Source of the DNA: an uncultured Lachnospiraceae bacterium
GTDB taxonomy: Bacteria; Bacillota; Clostridia; Lachnospirales; Lachnospiraceae
Assembly (NCBI GenBank): GCA_947165275.1
Contig: CAMUZQ010000014.1
Coordinates: 1 to 45,069 of the forward strand
Direction: 5' to 3'
Length of the DNA stretch: 45,069 nucleotides
Every line of letters begins with the position of its first letter. Position 1 is the first letter of the stretch. Position numbers and translations under genes: made by a program. The notes beneath the pieces are model-generated. The model was not told the DNA's origin. It made no database searches and saw nothing but the letters and a program-made list of their open reading frames with translations. This document shows, piece after piece, positions 25,464 to 34,479 of the stretch.

Positions 25464-26702
25464 TTATTCAGCAAGCTGCTCCTCGGTGTAGTACCCACCA
25501 TCGATAAGGAGTTCCTTATAGTTGTTCTTGTCAACTGCAACAGGTGTGCAGAGATATGAAGGAACTACAATCTTGCCGTTGTTGTACTGCTCTTTATCAT
25601 TGATCTCGGGCTCAGCTCCCTCAAGAACTGCCTGAACCATGGTAACGCACTTTGAAGCAAGAAGACGTGTGTCCTTGTAGATAGACATTGTCTGCCATCC
25701 GGCGATGATGTTCTTTGTAGCCATCAGCTCAGCATCCTGACCTGTGATCAGAGGCCAGTTCTTCTCTGTGTATCCTGCTCCCTCAAGAGCTGCCTTAGCG
25801 CCATATGCGAATCCGTCAAATGCGCTTGCTACGATATCGATATCCTCGTCAGCATAGAAGCCTGTGAGATAGTTCTCCATGTTCTGCTGAGCGGTCTCCT
25901 GTGACCATCTGAGGATACATGTGTCATCGAATGAAGTACGGCCTGACTTGCAGACAAGTGTTCCGTCATCAAGATAAGGCTTAAGAACTTCCATAAGTCC
26001 ATTGTAAAGCATAAGAGCATTGTTATCATCAGGTGATCCCATAAGGAACTCGATGTTCATCTTGAGACCTGCTGCCTTTACTGCATCAAGACCCTTATTG
26101 CCGTCCTTTGTAGCATTCTCCTTGATGTACTCGCCGATAGCTGTTCCTACACCCTTGTTATCGAATGTAGCATAGTAAGAAACAGCATCTGTGTCCATAA
26201 GAAGACGGTCATAAGCTATGATGGGGATGCCGGCCTGCTTTGCCTGATCCTCAACGTTTACAAGAGCGCCTGAGTCGATAGCTGCGATAACAAGGCAGTT
26301 AGCGCCTGAAGCTATCATGTTCTCGATCTGTGAAACCTGCATCTGGACATCGTCCTCTGCATACTGAAGATCTACTTCGTAGCCGAGCTCCTCGAGCTGC
26401 TTCTTCATGTTTGCGCCGTCATTGATCCATCTCTCTGATGACTGTGTAGGCATTGCAACTGCAACCCTTCCACCGCCTGATGTAGCTGAAGCAGCAGCAT
26501 CAACCGCCTCATCAGCTGTAGCTGCGGTATCAGCAGCAGCTGTGTCGTCAGCAGCAGCTGTGTCTGCAGGAGCAGCTGTGTCCTCAGCTGCAGGTGCATC
26601 AGCTGCAGGTGCGGAAGTATCCGCAGCAGCGCCGCCACATCCTGAGAGAATGGCAGCAACCATCGTCATGCTGAGCAATACGCTCAAAACCTTCTTTTTC
26701 AT
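25464..26702 (-). CDS. chvE: Sugar-binding lipoprotein (ChvE/XylF-like)
   Basis: The 412-residue protein has a lipoprotein signal peptide (LSGC lipobox), an Ala/Asp/Thr-rich linker of about 45 residues, and a periplasmic-binding-protein type I domain (peripla_BP_4: VAVAMPTQSSERWINDG, IAYDRLL, GAKAALEGAG, ITGQDAE). This is the ChvE type that binds several monosaccharides; the neighbour araA suggests L-arabinose among them. The start is ATG 26702 with GGAGG 7 nt upstream, not the earlier in-frame codon at 26723. The linker DNA is made of short GC-rich repeats and may vary in length. Confidence 0.93.
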   Translation of the reverse strand: MKKKVLSVLLSMTMVAAILSGCGGAAADTSAPAADAPAAEDTAAPADTAAADDTAAADTAATADEAVDAAASATSGGGRVAVAMPTQSSERWINDGANMKKQLEELGYEVDLQYAEDDVQMQVSQIENMIASGANCLVIAAIDSGALVNVEDQAKQAGIPIIAYDRLLMDTDAVSYYATFDNKGVGTAIGEYIKENATKDGNKGLDAVKAAGLKMNIEFLMGSPDDNNALMLYNGLMEVLKPYLDDGTLVCKSGRTSFDDTCILRWSQETAQQNMENYLTGFYADEDIDIVASAFDGFAYGAKAALEGAGYTEKNWPLITGQDAELMATKNIIAGWQTMSIYKDTRLLASKCVTMVQAVLEGAEPEINDKEQYNNGKIVVPSYLCTPVAVDKNNYKELLIDGGYYTEEQLAE

Positions 26703-26757
26703 GCATAATCCTCCATAAAACAATTAATAGTTTCCTGAGCCGAAGCCCAATGGAATA

Positions 26758-26799
26758 ATACTACAAAAAAATGACGAAAATGTCAACGAAATATCGTCA
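26758..26799 (-). promoter_or_regulatory. Strong promoter and possible operator of the chvE operon
   Basis: On the minus strand TTGACA (26786-26781), 17 nt, TAGTAT (26763-26758) is a near-consensus sigma-A promoter, 55 nt from the chvE ATG. An inverted repeat TGACGA (26772-26777) / TCGTCA (26794-26799) brackets the -35 box and may be a repressor site. The mRNA 5' end would carry GGGC-TTCG-GCTC, a stable UUCG-type hairpin. Confidence 0.6.
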
Positions 26800-27126
26800 A
26801 TTTGCCGAATCCTTTTCCTTATCCTTTTCGTGATCCTCCTGCCCTCTGTCAGGGATCCCGGCCTGCTCTTTGTCAGCTTCTTTATCAGCCTCTTTCTCCG
26901 GCTTTTTATCCTCTCCGGCTCCAAGCAGCGCTCTCCCGCTCATGATCATAAGAAACACGCCGATCACGGCAAATAATATCATGCATATGATCATGACGAG
27001 CTTTGAGATGCCTTCGCGGGCCATTACATCCCCGTATACCTGATAATCGATATAAAGCAGATACGCTCCTATGAGCAGACGTATCGTAAGCGATGCCTTA
27101 GGAGCATCATTCCATCCCTTAAACAT
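26797..27126 (-). CDS. Small membrane protein of unknown function
   Basis: The 109-residue protein has two membrane helices (about 14-31 and 43-66) and a long charged C-terminal tail rich in Lys, Glu and Asp with repeats of the type KEADKEADKEQ. I do not recognise a family with certainty. AGGAGG-like sequence (AGGAAAT preceded by GGAGG) lies before the ATG at 27126. It stands between priA and the chvE promoter, which starts right after its stop codon. Confidence 0.7.
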   Translation of the reverse strand: MFKGWNDAPKASLTIRLLIGAYLLYIDYQVYGDVMAREGISKLVMIICMILFAVIGVFLMIMSGRALLGAGEDKKPEKEADKEADKEQAGIPDRGQEDHEKDKEKDSAN

Positions 27127-27182
27127 ACATTTCCTCCTGAACTTCCATTACTGTTTGCCTGTCACTGCCATCATACGAAAGC

Positions 27183-27205
27183 CGATCGCTCCGCTCTCGC
27201 GATCG
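27183..27205 (-). terminator. Hairpin after priA, possible terminator
   Basis: CGATCGC and GCGATCG pair perfectly around a 9-nt loop 16 nt after the priA stop. On the minus strand only a short TTTC follows, so termination efficiency is doubtful. Confidence 0.35.
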
Positions 27206-27220
27206 ATGCTCCCGGTATCA

Positions 27221-29479
27221 CTACGGATCAAAATCAAATTCCACCCGGCTTGAGAAATCCTGTCTTTTCATCCTGTCATTTTCAACTGCATCCTTAAGTC
27301 CTGCAAGCACCTCATAATCAGCTGATTTTGCATACAATACCTTCCTGTAGATATCATTTATCTTTGATATCGCAGCGTCTGCCGGACCTATGAGCTGAAG
27401 CCCCGGATCCCCCTTCATAAAGCCCCTTCCGAGCTCCGCTATATCCTCTGCCGAAGACATGGCCCTTCTCTCCTCCCTGTCCTCCACAGTGATCTGCAGC
27501 ATATGGCCGGCAGGAGGATATCCTCCTATATTCCTGTAAGAGATCTCCTCTTCAAAAAATCCCGGGTAATCCTGACGGGCCGCTGCCGTCACGGCATAAT
27601 TATCCGGCGAATAGGTCTGTATGACCACCTCTCCGGCCGCGCCTCCCCGTCCGGCGCGCCCTGCCGCCTGGGTCAGAAGCTGGAAGGTCCTCTCCGCCGA
27701 TCTGTAATCACCGGAGAATAAGGACATATCCGCTGCCAGTATCCCCATCAAGGTCACCCTCGGGAAATCATGTCCCTTTACTATCATCTGGGTCCCTATG
27801 AGTATATCCGCCTCCTCATTGGAAAAGGCCGACAATATCCTCTCATAGTCGCCCTTTTTCCTTGTGGTATCCATATCCATACGGATAGTGTTTGCCTCCG
27901 GGAATACTCTGTGGACCATATTTTCGACCTGCTCGGTACCGGCTCTCATCCCTCCTATATATCTGGAGCCGCACTCCGGACAAAGAGCAGCCATAGGAGT
28001 GGAATATCCGCAATAATGGCAGTGAAGCCTTTTATCCCTGTGAAGAGAAAGAGACACGTCGCAATGCGGACATTTATAGACATATCCGCATTTCCTGCAG
28101 GTAACAAAGGACGAATACCCTCTGCGGTTTAAGAAAAGCATTATCTGCTCCCTGCGCTTAAGCCTATCCTCCATAAGGAGCCTGAGCTTCCCGGAGAATA
28201 TGCTCTTATTTCCCTCAGCCAGCTCCTTTCTGAGATCCACGGTATATACAACAGGCAGAGTTCCCCCGCTTATCCTTTCAGGCATCCGGTAGAGACAGTA
28301 TCTGCCTGATACAGCCCTCTGGTATGCCTCCACGGAAGGAGTGGCAGATCCCATGACAAAGGCGGCCCCGGAGATCTCCGCAAGCTTCTCCGCTGTCTCC
28401 CTTGCATGATACTTAGGCATCTTTTCCGATTTATACGAGGTCTCATGCTCCTCATCCATAACTATGATCCCCAGATCAGGAAAGGGCGAAAAAAGCGCGG
28501 ACCTGGGGCCGATCATAACATCTATCTCCCCCCGCTCCGCCCTGAGGAACTGATCATATCTTTCTCCCGGAGAAAGCTTTGAATGTATGAAGCTCACCCT
28601 GTCGCCGAACCTGGCTGTAAAACGTATCACGGTCTGATAGGTGAGCGAGATTTCCGGGATCAGCATGATGGCCTGGTGTCCCCGTCTGACTATCCCTTCT
28701 ATGATATCTATATATACCTCTGTCTTGCCCGAGCCCGTGACGCCGTGTATCAGGGAGGGTTTTATGTCCCTCCTGTCATATCTTGACAGTATGGAATCAA
28801 TAACAGCCTGCTGATCCATGGTAAGCTCCATGACCCTGCGGCCCTTAAGCCCCTGCGCACCCTCCCCGGTCCCGGCTGCCAGCGGGTTCCTGTAGGAGGT
28901 TTCGCGCTCCACCCTTGCTATGCCCCTGTCGCACAGAGCCTTTATCACGGGGCTCCCGACACCCAGCTTTTGCGTGATAAGTCTCTTATCCATGGCCTCA
29001 GCCTCCATGAGAGCCGTAAGAAGCCTGAGTCTGGCGACCTGATGTTTTTTTTGAAATTCCGCAGCATATACTCCGGCATCACTTCCGGATATGCTGAGTC
29101 TTACGATCTGTTTTTCGACCGGCCTTACCGGTGTCTTTTTCGGAAGCACCACCTTAAGCGACTGTACAAGAGTACCCCCGTAATGATGCTTCATCCATCC
29201 TGCAAGGTAAAGAAGCCTGCTGACAGGCCTCCTGCTGTTATCATCCTCGATCCCTGCTATATCCTTGGTCTTTTCCGGATCGAATTCGGGTTTTGAGGTT
29301 ATATTCACGATATAGCCCAGTACCGTCCTGTTGCCCTTTCCGAAAGGCACAGATACCAAAGAACCCGGAACCGCCCTGTCTGTCAGCGGTTCCGGTATCC
29401 TGTACTGAAATGTCCGGTCAAGCTTTTCGATGGATATTTCGATTATTACATCTGCATAAAGCGCTGTCTCATTCCTCAT
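27221..29479 (-). CDS. priA: Primosomal protein N' (replication restart helicase PriA)
   Basis: The 752-residue helicase reloads the replisome at stalled forks. It has the N-terminal DNA-binding domain (VIIEISIEKLDRTFQYRIPE), a superfamily 2 helicase core with VTGSGKTEVY and MDEEHE, and the zinc-binding block CRKCGYVYKCPHCD / CHYCGYSTPMAALCPECG. The ATG at 29479 lies inside the last codons of murE (11-nt overlap). In many Firmicutes priA is followed directly by def; here the sugar transporter and araA come between. Confidence 0.96.
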   Translation of the reverse strand: MRNETALYADVIIEISIEKLDRTFQYRIPEPLTDRAVPGSLVSVPFGKGNRTVLGYIVNITSKPEFDPEKTKDIAGIEDDNSRRPVSRLLYLAGWMKHHYGGTLVQSLKVVLPKKTPVRPVEKQIVRLSISGSDAGVYAAEFQKKHQVARLRLLTALMEAEAMDKRLITQKLGVGSPVIKALCDRGIARVERETSYRNPLAAGTGEGAQGLKGRRVMELTMDQQAVIDSILSRYDRRDIKPSLIHGVTGSGKTEVYIDIIEGIVRRGHQAIMLIPEISLTYQTVIRFTARFGDRVSFIHSKLSPGERYDQFLRAERGEIDVMIGPRSALFSPFPDLGIIVMDEEHETSYKSEKMPKYHARETAEKLAEISGAAFVMGSATPSVEAYQRAVSGRYCLYRMPERISGGTLPVVYTVDLRKELAEGNKSIFSGKLRLLMEDRLKRREQIMLFLNRRGYSSFVTCRKCGYVYKCPHCDVSLSLHRDKRLHCHYCGYSTPMAALCPECGSRYIGGMRAGTEQVENMVHRVFPEANTIRMDMDTTRKKGDYERILSAFSNEEADILIGTQMIVKGHDFPRVTLMGILAADMSLFSGDYRSAERTFQLLTQAAGRAGRGGAAGEVVIQTYSPDNYAVTAAARQDYPGFFEEEISYRNIGGYPPAGHMLQITVEDREERRAMSSAEDIAELGRGFMKGDPGLQLIGPADAAISKINDIYRKVLYAKSADYEVLAGLKDAVENDRMKRQDFSSRVEFDFDP

Positions 29480-30938
29480 CAAGTATCTCTTTTATCAGCA
29501 CCCTTTCATCCATCGGATGCTTCACGCCCTTTATCTCCTGATAATCCTCATGTCCCTTTCCGGCCAGTATTATCACATCACCCTTTTTTGCATTATGTAT
29601 GGCATAGGCAATGGCTTCTTTTCTGTCGGTCACCCTTATATATTCACCGCCGGTCTTCTTTATCCCGGTCTCTATGTCGTCAAGTATCGCCTCCGGATTC
29701 TCATACCTGGGATTATCCGAGGTTATTATCGTAAGATCCGAAAGTCTTCCGGAAACCTCACCCATCTCAAATCTCCGGTCCCTGGAACGGTTCCCTCCGC
29801 ATCCGAATACAGTCACGAGTCTGCCGGGTTCATATTCCCTGAGGGTAGACAGCAGGCTTTCAAGCGCCATGGCATTATGAGCATAATCTATCATAAGAGT
29901 ATAAGCAGGCGATATTTCGATCATCTCGATCCTGCCCTTCACCTTTGCATTTTTCAGGGCTTTATTCATATCCTCCACGGAAATGTCCAGGCTCCTGCAT
30001 ACCGAAATGGCGCAAAGCGCGTTATATACGGTAAACCTGCCCGGCATGTCACAACGGAAGGATGCATCCAGAAGACCTTTGGTATCGAAGCTTACTCCCA
30101 GATATGAGCCGCCGTTCACAAGCTCGATATTTCCGGCCTTTATGTCATTTCCGTCATTAAGCCCGAATCTCACCACCTCACAGGAGGAATCCTTAAGTAT
30201 ATCCCCGATATGCTCATCATCCCCGTTCACTATCCCTGTCCTGCACTGTCTGAAAAGCAGGGATTTGCAGTGAAGATAATCATCGAAGTCCTTATGCTCA
30301 TTGGCTCCTATATGATCCGGAGATATATTGGTAAATACCCCGTAATCAAAAACAAAGCCGTCCGTGCGGTGAAGCATGAGAGCCTGCGAAGAGACCTCCA
30401 TGACCACCGAATCGATCCCGGCCCTGACCATCTCCGCAAAATAACGCTGCAGAGTGATAGACTCCGGCGTCGTATTGAGAGAGGGGATATGCGTATCTCC
30501 TATCACTGTCTCTATCGTACCCACGAGGCCTGTCCTGTGACCCCCGTTTTCAAGCATTTCCTTGATAAGATATGTGGTGGTGGTCTTGCCCTTGGTCCCT
30601 GTCACGCCTATTGTGGTCAGCTTCTCAGCCGGATAGTCATACCATGCGGCAGAAATATATGCGAGAGCCCGTCTCGTACTCTCAACACGCACTATCGTCA
30701 CTCCGCTGCCTTCGGAGAGCTTCACCTCCTTTTCGGTCACGAGCACCCTTGCGCCATTATTCACTGCCTCCTCCGCAAAGTCATGTCCGTCGAAATTTGC
30801 CCCCGTGATACATACGAAAAGACAGCCCTCGACTATCCCTCTTGTATCATTGACTATCTTTGTAACCTCTATATCTTCGATCTCTCCCTGTATAATGCTG
30901 TATTCTGTTTCCGCAAGCAGATCTGTAAGTCTTGTCAT
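29469..30938 (-). CDS. murE: UDP-N-acetylmuramoyl-tripeptide synthetase MurE
   Basis: The 489-residue ligase adds the third stem-peptide residue in peptidoglycan synthesis. The ATP site is GVTGTKGKTTTTYLI, and the C-terminal domain has CGGNRSRDRRFEM. The substrate-selecting motif reads SDNPRYENP; DNPR is the form of meso-diaminopimelate ligases, so a DAP-type wall is inferred. AAGGAG lies 6 nt before the ATG. It overlaps priA by 11 nt and is likely co-transcribed. Confidence 0.96.
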   Translation of the reverse strand: MTRLTDLLAETEYSIIQGEIEDIEVTKIVNDTRGIVEGCLFVCITGANFDGHDFAEEAVNNGARVLVTEKEVKLSEGSGVTIVRVESTRRALAYISAAWYDYPAEKLTTIGVTGTKGKTTTTYLIKEMLENGGHRTGLVGTIETVIGDTHIPSLNTTPESITLQRYFAEMVRAGIDSVVMEVSSQALMLHRTDGFVFDYGVFTNISPDHIGANEHKDFDDYLHCKSLLFRQCRTGIVNGDDEHIGDILKDSSCEVVRFGLNDGNDIKAGNIELVNGGSYLGVSFDTKGLLDASFRCDMPGRFTVYNALCAISVCRSLDISVEDMNKALKNAKVKGRIEMIEISPAYTLMIDYAHNAMALESLLSTLREYEPGRLVTVFGCGGNRSRDRRFEMGEVSGRLSDLTIITSDNPRYENPEAILDDIETGIKKTGGEYIRVTDRKEAIAYAIHNAKKGDVIILAGKGHEDYQEIKGVKHPMDERVLIKEILDEE

Positions 30939-30988
30939 ATCGAACTCCTTTTCTTTATATATACCAACTGCATATGCACACTTTATTT

Positions 30989-31042
30989 TTGTACAGCTCC
31001 TGAGCAGTGTGGCATAATGGGATATATCATACCCGTGCTCAG
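30989..31042 (+). promoter_or_regulatory. Candidate promoter with inverted repeat before the Gx transporter gene
   Basis: TTGTAC (30989-30994) and CATAAT (31013-31018) are 18 nt apart. An inverted repeat CTGAGCA (31000-31006) / TGCTCAG (31036-31042) encloses the -10 and start region and may be an operator or 5' hairpin. The gene start at 31106 has no clear Shine-Dalgarno. The rest of this 167-bp divergent region shows nothing definite for murE. Confidence 0.35.
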
Positions 31043-31105
31043 CGAGAATTAATTTACCATATATCGGATTGAAATTCCATTCCCGGTCTGTGTATTATAT
31101 ATTGA

Positions 31106-31621
31106 ATGAAAAAAAGCAGAGCCTCAAAAACCGTATTTCTCGGTCTCATGACCTCACTTGCGGTTATAATGGGATATGTGGAATATCTGATCCCCTTCAG
31201 ATTTCCGGTCCCGGGAATAAAGCCGGGTCTGGCAAATGTCGTCATCGTACCGGTACTGTACTGGTTCGGACTGCCTGCGGCCCTTGCTGTCTCTCTTATC
31301 CGCGTTTTCATATCCTCACTGCTTTTCGGAAACATTGTTTCCCTGGTTTATTCTCTCCTGGGAGCGCTTGCGAGCCTTGCAGCCATGGAGCTTTTAAGAA
31401 GAGCCGGTGTCTTCTCCGCCATCGGAGTAAGCGCAGCCGGAGGAGCCATGCATGGTCTGGGGCAGATAACGGCAGCTGCCGCACTCACCGGAAGCACTGC
31501 TGTCATCAGATACCTGCCGGCGCTTTTGATCGCCGGTGATATCACGGGCTGCCTTATCGGTCTCACAAGCCTTATCATCCTGGACCGTATCGATCCAAAA
31601 AAAGCATCTGCCTGTCAGTAG
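31106..31621 (+). CDS. Gx transporter family membrane protein (heptaprenyl diphosphate synthase component I-like)
   Basis: The 171-residue protein has about five membrane helices and matches the Hpre_diP_synt_I/Gx transporter family, whose fold resembles ECF S-components (GLMTSLAVIMGYVEYLIPF; PGIKPGLANVVIVPVLY; GLGQITAAA). Despite the family name, a prenyl synthase role is not shown. It is the only plus-strand gene in this stretch and converges with the NusG-domain gene (7-bp overlap). Its company with NusG-II, apbE and rnf genes suggests a link to flavin or quinone supply for the redox complex; that is inference. Confidence 0.8.
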   Translation: MKKSRASKTVFLGLMTSLAVIMGYVEYLIPFRFPVPGIKPGLANVVIVPVLYWFGLPAALAVSLIRVFISSLLFGNIVSLVYSLLGALASLAAMELLRRAGVFSAIGVSAAGGAMHGLGQITAAAALTGSTAVIRYLPALLIAGDITGCLIGLTSLIILDRIDPKKASACQ

Positions 31622-32016
31622 GCAAAGGAATCCAGTCCCCCATCACTACCACTGTCCCCGCCGATGATCTCCAGTATGACCTTGTTAGGAAGACAGACTA
31701 TCACCTGACCCTCTCTTTCTGCGGGATATGAATGCACGCAGCTCTGGTCGGGACATTCCGCGGACTTCATATATACCTTCCCTCCACGTATCTCACAGAC
31801 ATTTGTATCTCCGATCTCTATGATCCTGTCCTCATCAAGAGGATAGGAGCCTGCAGGCTCTCCATCGGCAGTTATCACAAGCCTTTTATCCTGCTGCCGC
31901 ACAGCATCTTTGTCATGAAGATAAAAAAAAGCCAGGATAAGGAGGGCAGATATTGCTATGGCGCTTACAAGCAGTATATCGGGAAGGGTTACCGCTCTTT
32001 TTTTTCCCAAGGTCAT
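31615..32016 (-). CDS. NusG domain II-containing membrane protein
   Basis: The 133-residue protein has one N-terminal membrane helix (about 12-32) and an outer beta-rich domain of the NusG domain II type, with the typical CPDQSCVHSYP segment and a pair of Cys residues. Such genes recur beside apbE and rnf/nqr-like loci in Firmicutes; the role is unknown. The ATG overlaps the apbE stop by 4 nt (ATGA). Confidence 0.85.
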   Translation of the reverse strand: MTLGKKRAVTLPDILLVSAIAISALLILAFFYLHDKDAVRQQDKRLVITADGEPAGSYPLDEDRIIEIGDTNVCEIRGGKVYMKSAECPDQSCVHSYPAEREGQVIVCLPNKVILEIIGGDSGSDGGLDSFAY

Positions 32017-33101
32017 TTCCTCTGCTCCCTGTCCGCAGGATCCGGAGCCTCTTTCCCGGAAGGTTCCCTGTCCGCAAGATCCAGTATCTCTCCTTCGGAA
32101 AGCCCGCTTTCCGTCCCGTCCGGACTGTACAGGGTCATGATCCCATTCTCATCAGTAAAGACCAGCTTCACATCATATCCCTTCTCCCTGACCAAAGCCT
32201 CCGTCCTGTCCTTCCCCAGCAGGATCCCGACTGTGGAGAGCGTATCACAGAGCATATCATCATCCCCTATGACCGTGACCTGGACCAGTCCCGTATCCGC
32301 GGGATACCCGGTTTTGGCAGATAAGATATGATGATATAAAACACCGTTTTCTTCAAAGCATCTCTCATACGTGCCGGAGGATATCACACAGCCTTCCCTC
32401 AGACTGACCACGGCAGCCACCTCTCCCCTGTCATGAAAAGGCTTCTGGATACCGATCTTAAAAGGACGCCTGTCAGGCCTTTCTCCTACCGTACTGACAT
32501 TCCCTCCGAGATTTATCACCGCGCCGTCGCAGCCATTTGACCTCAGGTATTCCCTTATCCTCCCCGATATATATCCCTTCGCGACAGCGCCCAGATCCAG
32601 CTCTGCCTCAGGATCCGTGAAGCTTACCTTATTTCCGCTCACATACACCCCGGATCGATCCACATGCCGCAAAGCCTTTTCAATATCGTCCTTCCCCGGC
32701 ACACTCCCCTCTCCCGAACGGAAATCCCAAAGTGATGAAACAGGGAGTATTGTGATATCAAATTCGCCGCCGCTCATATCCCCCGCTTCAAGCCCCATGG
32801 CAATACAGTCAGCCAGCGCCTCCGAGACACCGGTCTCATCACTGCTCCTGTGATTTAACTTATACAGCTCACTTGAGGTATCCTGGGCGGACAGAACCCT
32901 TTCAAGCTCATCACACAATTCAAAGCATCCGTCCATAAGCTCCCCGGCATTATCATCATATATCCGGATCGTGACCGGGGTATCAAAATAAAGGCCTGTG
33001 CGTGACAGTCCGTCTTTTTCCGTATTTAAAGAACCGCAGCCCGTAAACAGTATACAGGCTGCGGCTGCTGTCATTATAAGTCCACGCTTCAGACGATGCA
33101 T
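32013..33101 (-). CDS. apbE: FAD:protein FMN transferase (ApbE lipoprotein)
   Basis: The 362-residue enzyme transfers FMN from FAD to a Thr/Ser of a target protein. It has a lipoprotein signal (lipobox FTGC) and ApbE motifs: DTPVTIRIYDD, VAKGYISGRIREYL, GAVINLGGNVSTVG, and SAKTGYPAD with the metal-site region DMLCDTLST. Natural targets here are RnfG (SGAT) and RnfD (SSAT). Start choice: ATG 33101 gives a normal signal peptide and overlaps rnfB by 13 nt; upstream in-frame ATGs at 33134 and 33143 are possible. No clear Shine-Dalgarno is seen, so coupling to rnfB is likely. Confidence 0.93.
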   Translation of the reverse strand: MHRLKRGLIMTAAAACILFTGCGSLNTEKDGLSRTGLYFDTPVTIRIYDDNAGELMDGCFELCDELERVLSAQDTSSELYKLNHRSSDETGVSEALADCIAMGLEAGDMSGGEFDITILPVSSLWDFRSGEGSVPGKDDIEKALRHVDRSGVYVSGNKVSFTDPEAELDLGAVAKGYISGRIREYLRSNGCDGAVINLGGNVSTVGERPDRRPFKIGIQKPFHDRGEVAAVVSLREGCVISSGTYERCFEENGVLYHHILSAKTGYPADTGLVQVTVIGDDDMLCDTLSTVGILLGKDRTEALVREKGYDVKLVFTDENGIMTLYSPDGTESGLSEGEILDLADREPSGKEAPDPADREQRK

Positions 33102-33883
33102 TTTCTGGGGCAGTTCTTTTTGCAAAGACCGCATTTTACGCATTTTTCGTAATCAATGACCGGCGTGCTGCCGTTCATCTCAATTGCCTGCTTCGGACAG
33201 GTCTTTTCGCACTTGGTACAGCCTATACAGCCGACCTTGCAGGCATCCATGACAGGCTTCCCCCTGTCCGGATTGGCACATCCTATGGCTACAGCCTTCC
33301 CGTAAGGAACCTCGGATATAAGCTTTCTGGGACAGGCCTTCATGCATTTCTTACAGTCCACGCATTTCTCCGGATCGACCACTGCTATGCCATGCTGTAT
33401 GGATATTGCCCCGTATTCACATGCCTTCACACAGTCTCCGAAGCCCATGCAGCCGTAGGTACATGACTTGGGGCCCTTTCCCGGAGCAAAGGATATGACA
33501 GAGCAGCTCCTCTCGCTTCCTGAATACTCATATCTGTCAGTAGTCTGATCGCAGTCACCTATGCAGTGCACGAAGGCGACCATCCTTACAGCATCGGGAT
33601 CCGCCTCGCCTCCCATGATCTTTGCCACGGCCTCGGCAACCGGAGCCTGTCCTACGACACAGGCATTGACCGGAGCCTCACCTTTCACTATCGCTCCAGC
33701 AAGAGCGGCGCAGCCGGAATAACCGCAGGCACCGCAGTTTGCTCCGGGAAGGGCTTCGATTATCTCAGCCTCCCTCTCATCGACCTCCACTGCAAACCTT
33801 TTACTCGCTATGCTCAGGAATATACCTACAAAAAGCCCTACTCCGCCAACCATCAAAGCTGAAAACAGAATATCAGCGCCCAT
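33089..33883 (-). CDS. rnfB: Rnf complex iron-sulfur subunit RnfB
   Basis: The 264-residue subunit accepts electrons from reduced ferredoxin. A membrane helix at the N-terminus (about 5-26) is followed by the 4Fe-4S module CGACGYSGC with two further Cys (VNAC, HCIGDC). Then come four Cys-rich ferredoxin-type motifs: CMGFGDCVKAC, CVDCKKCMKAC, CIGCTKCEKTC and CVKCGLCKKNC. It ends the rnfCDGEAB series and is followed directly by apbE. Confidence 0.95.
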   Translation of the reverse strand: MGADILFSALMVGGVGLFVGIFLSIASKRFAVEVDEREAEIIEALPGANCGACGYSGCAALAGAIVKGEAPVNACVVGQAPVAEAVAKIMGGEADPDAVRMVAFVHCIGDCDQTTDRYEYSGSERSCSVISFAPGKGPKSCTYGCMGFGDCVKACEYGAISIQHGIAVVDPEKCVDCKKCMKACPRKLISEVPYGKAVAIGCANPDRGKPVMDACKVGCIGCTKCEKTCPKQAIEMNGSTPVIDYEKCVKCGLCKKNCPRKCIV

Positions 33884-33909
33884 TTACATTTTCCTCCTAT
33901 AATAAACGA

Positions 33910-34479
33910 TCAAAACGATGAAAAACCGAAAAACGCTATCGACATGAGCGCTGCCGTGATCATGACTATCGGAAAGCCCTGAAACGCCTTCGGCACATTA
34001 TTAAACTCCATCTTCTCCCTGATATATGACAGGATTGCGATCGATATCAGGAAACCTATGGCCGTAAAAAATCCGTAAACGGTTCCGGTCAGTATGTCAT
34101 AATCCTTCTGTACATTGAGAAGAGCCACGCCGAGCACTGCACAGTTTGTGGTAATGAGGGGCAGATAGATCCCGAGCGCATCATACAGCGACTTGACGAA
34201 TTTTTTGAGGAACATCTCAACAAACTGGACCAGGGCTGCCACTATCAGGATGAAGGCAATTGTCTTCAGATATTCAAGCCCGAAGGGTACCAGCAGGAAA
34301 TGATATATTATACCGCATACAAGCGATGCAAGAGTCAGCACGAAGGTTACGGCAAAGCCCATGCCCACAGCGCTCCTGCTCTTCTTGGACACTCCCAGAA
34401 AAGCGCATATTCCCAGGAACTGGCTCAGCACTACATTATTGATCAAAGCAGCCGACAGGGCCAAAAGCATTATATTCAT
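33910..34479 (-). CDS. rnfA: Rnf complex subunit RnfA
   Basis: The 189-residue integral membrane subunit has six hydrophobic helices and the family motifs NNVVLSQFLGICAFLGVSKK and LITTNCAVLGVALL. RnfA and RnfE form the central pair that holds an iron-sulfur cluster in the membrane. The ATG overlaps the rnfE stop by 4 nt. Confidence 0.96.
   Translation of the reverse strand: MNIMLLALSAALINNVVLSQFLGICAFLGVSKKSRSAVGMGFAVTFVLTLASLVCGIIYHFLLVPFGLEYLKTIAFILIVAALVQFVEMFLKKFVKSLYDALGIYLPLITTNCAVLGVALLNVQKDYDILTGTVYGFFTAIGFLISIAILSYIREKMEFNNVPKAFQGFPIVMITAALMSIAFFGFSSF

Noticed and set aside
26520-26660. Short GC-rich repeats resembling a repeat array
   Set aside because: They encode the Ala/Asp/Thr linker of the ChvE-like lipoprotein and are low-complexity coding sequence, not a CRISPR or regulatory array.
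30210-31052. 280-codon open frame on the plus strand
   Set aside because: It mirrors murE and the divergent intergenic region, is rich in His, Arg and Cys, and has no recognisable fold.
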